Source of the DNA: Robertmurraya korlensis NBRC 107688
GTDB lineage: Bacteria > Bacillota > Bacilli > Bacillales > Cytobacillaceae
DNA length: 64,000 nucleotides
Assembly: GCF_001591645.1 (NCBI RefSeq)
Contig: NZ_BCVH01000003.1
Coordinates: 124,001 to 188,000 of the forward strand
Direction: 5' to 3'
The notes under the pieces were generated by a model that saw only the letters and a program-made list of their open reading frames with translations, ran no database searches and was not told the DNA's origin. Positions 63,874 to 64,000 of the stretch are shown here, piece by piece. Within the stretch, counting starts at the first letter, position 1, and every line of letters starts with the position of its first letter. A program made the translations under genes and the position numbers.

Positions 63874-64000
63874 TTGATTTGTCAATGGTGCGAATCTGAC
63901 ACAGCAAGGGAAACGAGCAACACAGTCTATTGGGAACTTCCAGATGGAACAATTGCAATCGAAATACTAGAAACACCATCCATTCATTGCTTAGAATGCG
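63874..64000 (+). CDS. yokU: YokU-like protein, N-terminal part (runs off the window)
   Basis: TTG at 63874, six bases after AAGGAGGAG and just behind the kamA stop, opens MICQWCESDTARETSNTVYWELPDGT... and continues past the window edge. The CxxC near the start and WELPDGT match YokU, whose gene neighbours kamA in Bacillus. A zinc-finger-like small protein of unknown function. Confidence 0.75.
   Translation, partial: MICQWCESDTARETSNTVYWELPDGTIAIEILETPSIHCLEC

Overview
This window looks like a chromosomal segment of a low-GC, endospore-forming Bacillaceae member (Bacillus/Neobacillus-like). The support is strong AGGAGG ribosome-binding sites with frequent TTG/GTG starts, CcpA cre-type sites, SigL (sigma-54) promoters with a GAF/AAA+/Fis activator, an MhqR-type operator, a GapA-binding-peptide (SR1P)-like ORF, and a terminal kamA/yodRST/yokU-like cluster that closely resembles the Bacillus lysine 2,3-aminomutase operon. 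I saw no rRNA, tRNA, CRISPR array or intact insertion sequence. Most of the window is accessory catabolism.

Layout. 1-1.7 kb: end of an Fe3+/spermidine-type ABC importer. 1.8-5.1 kb: a small cre-linked gene, then a MarR regulator and an ArsA-type ATPase operon sharing three copies of one palindromic operator. 5.1-8.4 kb: a sigma-54 activator divergent from a glutathione-independent formaldehyde dehydrogenase that has a textbook -24/-12 promoter and two tandem activator dyads. 8.8-10.1 kb: a solitary, visibly GC-richer ftsZ, probably a second acquired copy. 10.5-21.3 kb: a carboxylic-acid catabolic cluster (3-hydroxyacyl-CoA-type dehydrogenase, cyclase-family hydrolase, BKACE, cupin, SDR, TRAP transporter, amidohydrolase, sodium:solute symporter with two tiny membrane proteins, IclR regulator). 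21.7-23.4 kb: secreted pectate lyase. 24-26 kb: quinone/electrophile-response pair behind an MhqR-type operator.

26.5-32 kb: PucR regulator, a lipoprotein Ser-type sulfatase and its radical-SAM maturase. 32.5-41.2 kb: AraC regulator divergent from a GPH symporter, SDR, zinc alcohol dehydrogenase, split transketolase, SR1P-like peptide and aldehyde dehydrogenase; this looks like a sugar or polyol pathway that uses ketol transfer and has no kinase or isomerase of its own. 42-44 kb: a glucose/sorbosone-dehydrogenase-like beta-propeller and a deletion scar fusing two gene fragments. 44.5-50.4 kb: LacI regulator, CUT1 ABC importer without its own ATPase, and a GH4 alpha-galactosidase. 50.6-51.4 kb: TPP riboswitch and thiW.

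52-64 kb: an orphan pdxS behind a sigma-54 promoter, then DUF3870, CoA-transferase A/B, thiolase, two class III aminotransferases, succinate-semialdehyde dehydrogenase, an M81 metallopeptidase, a GNAT acetyltransferase, lysine 2,3-aminomutase and the start of a YokU-like gene. Read together, these can be arranged as a complete L-lysine -> beta-lysine -> N-acetyl-beta-lysine -> 3-keto-6-acetamidohexanoate -> 4-acetamidobutyrate -> GABA -> succinate route, with the M81 protein as candidate deacetylase and the orphan PdxS supporting the PLP demand of three enzymes. I regard this cluster as the most interesting system in the window. Gene identities are read from the translated sequence by eye; pathway assignments are inference.
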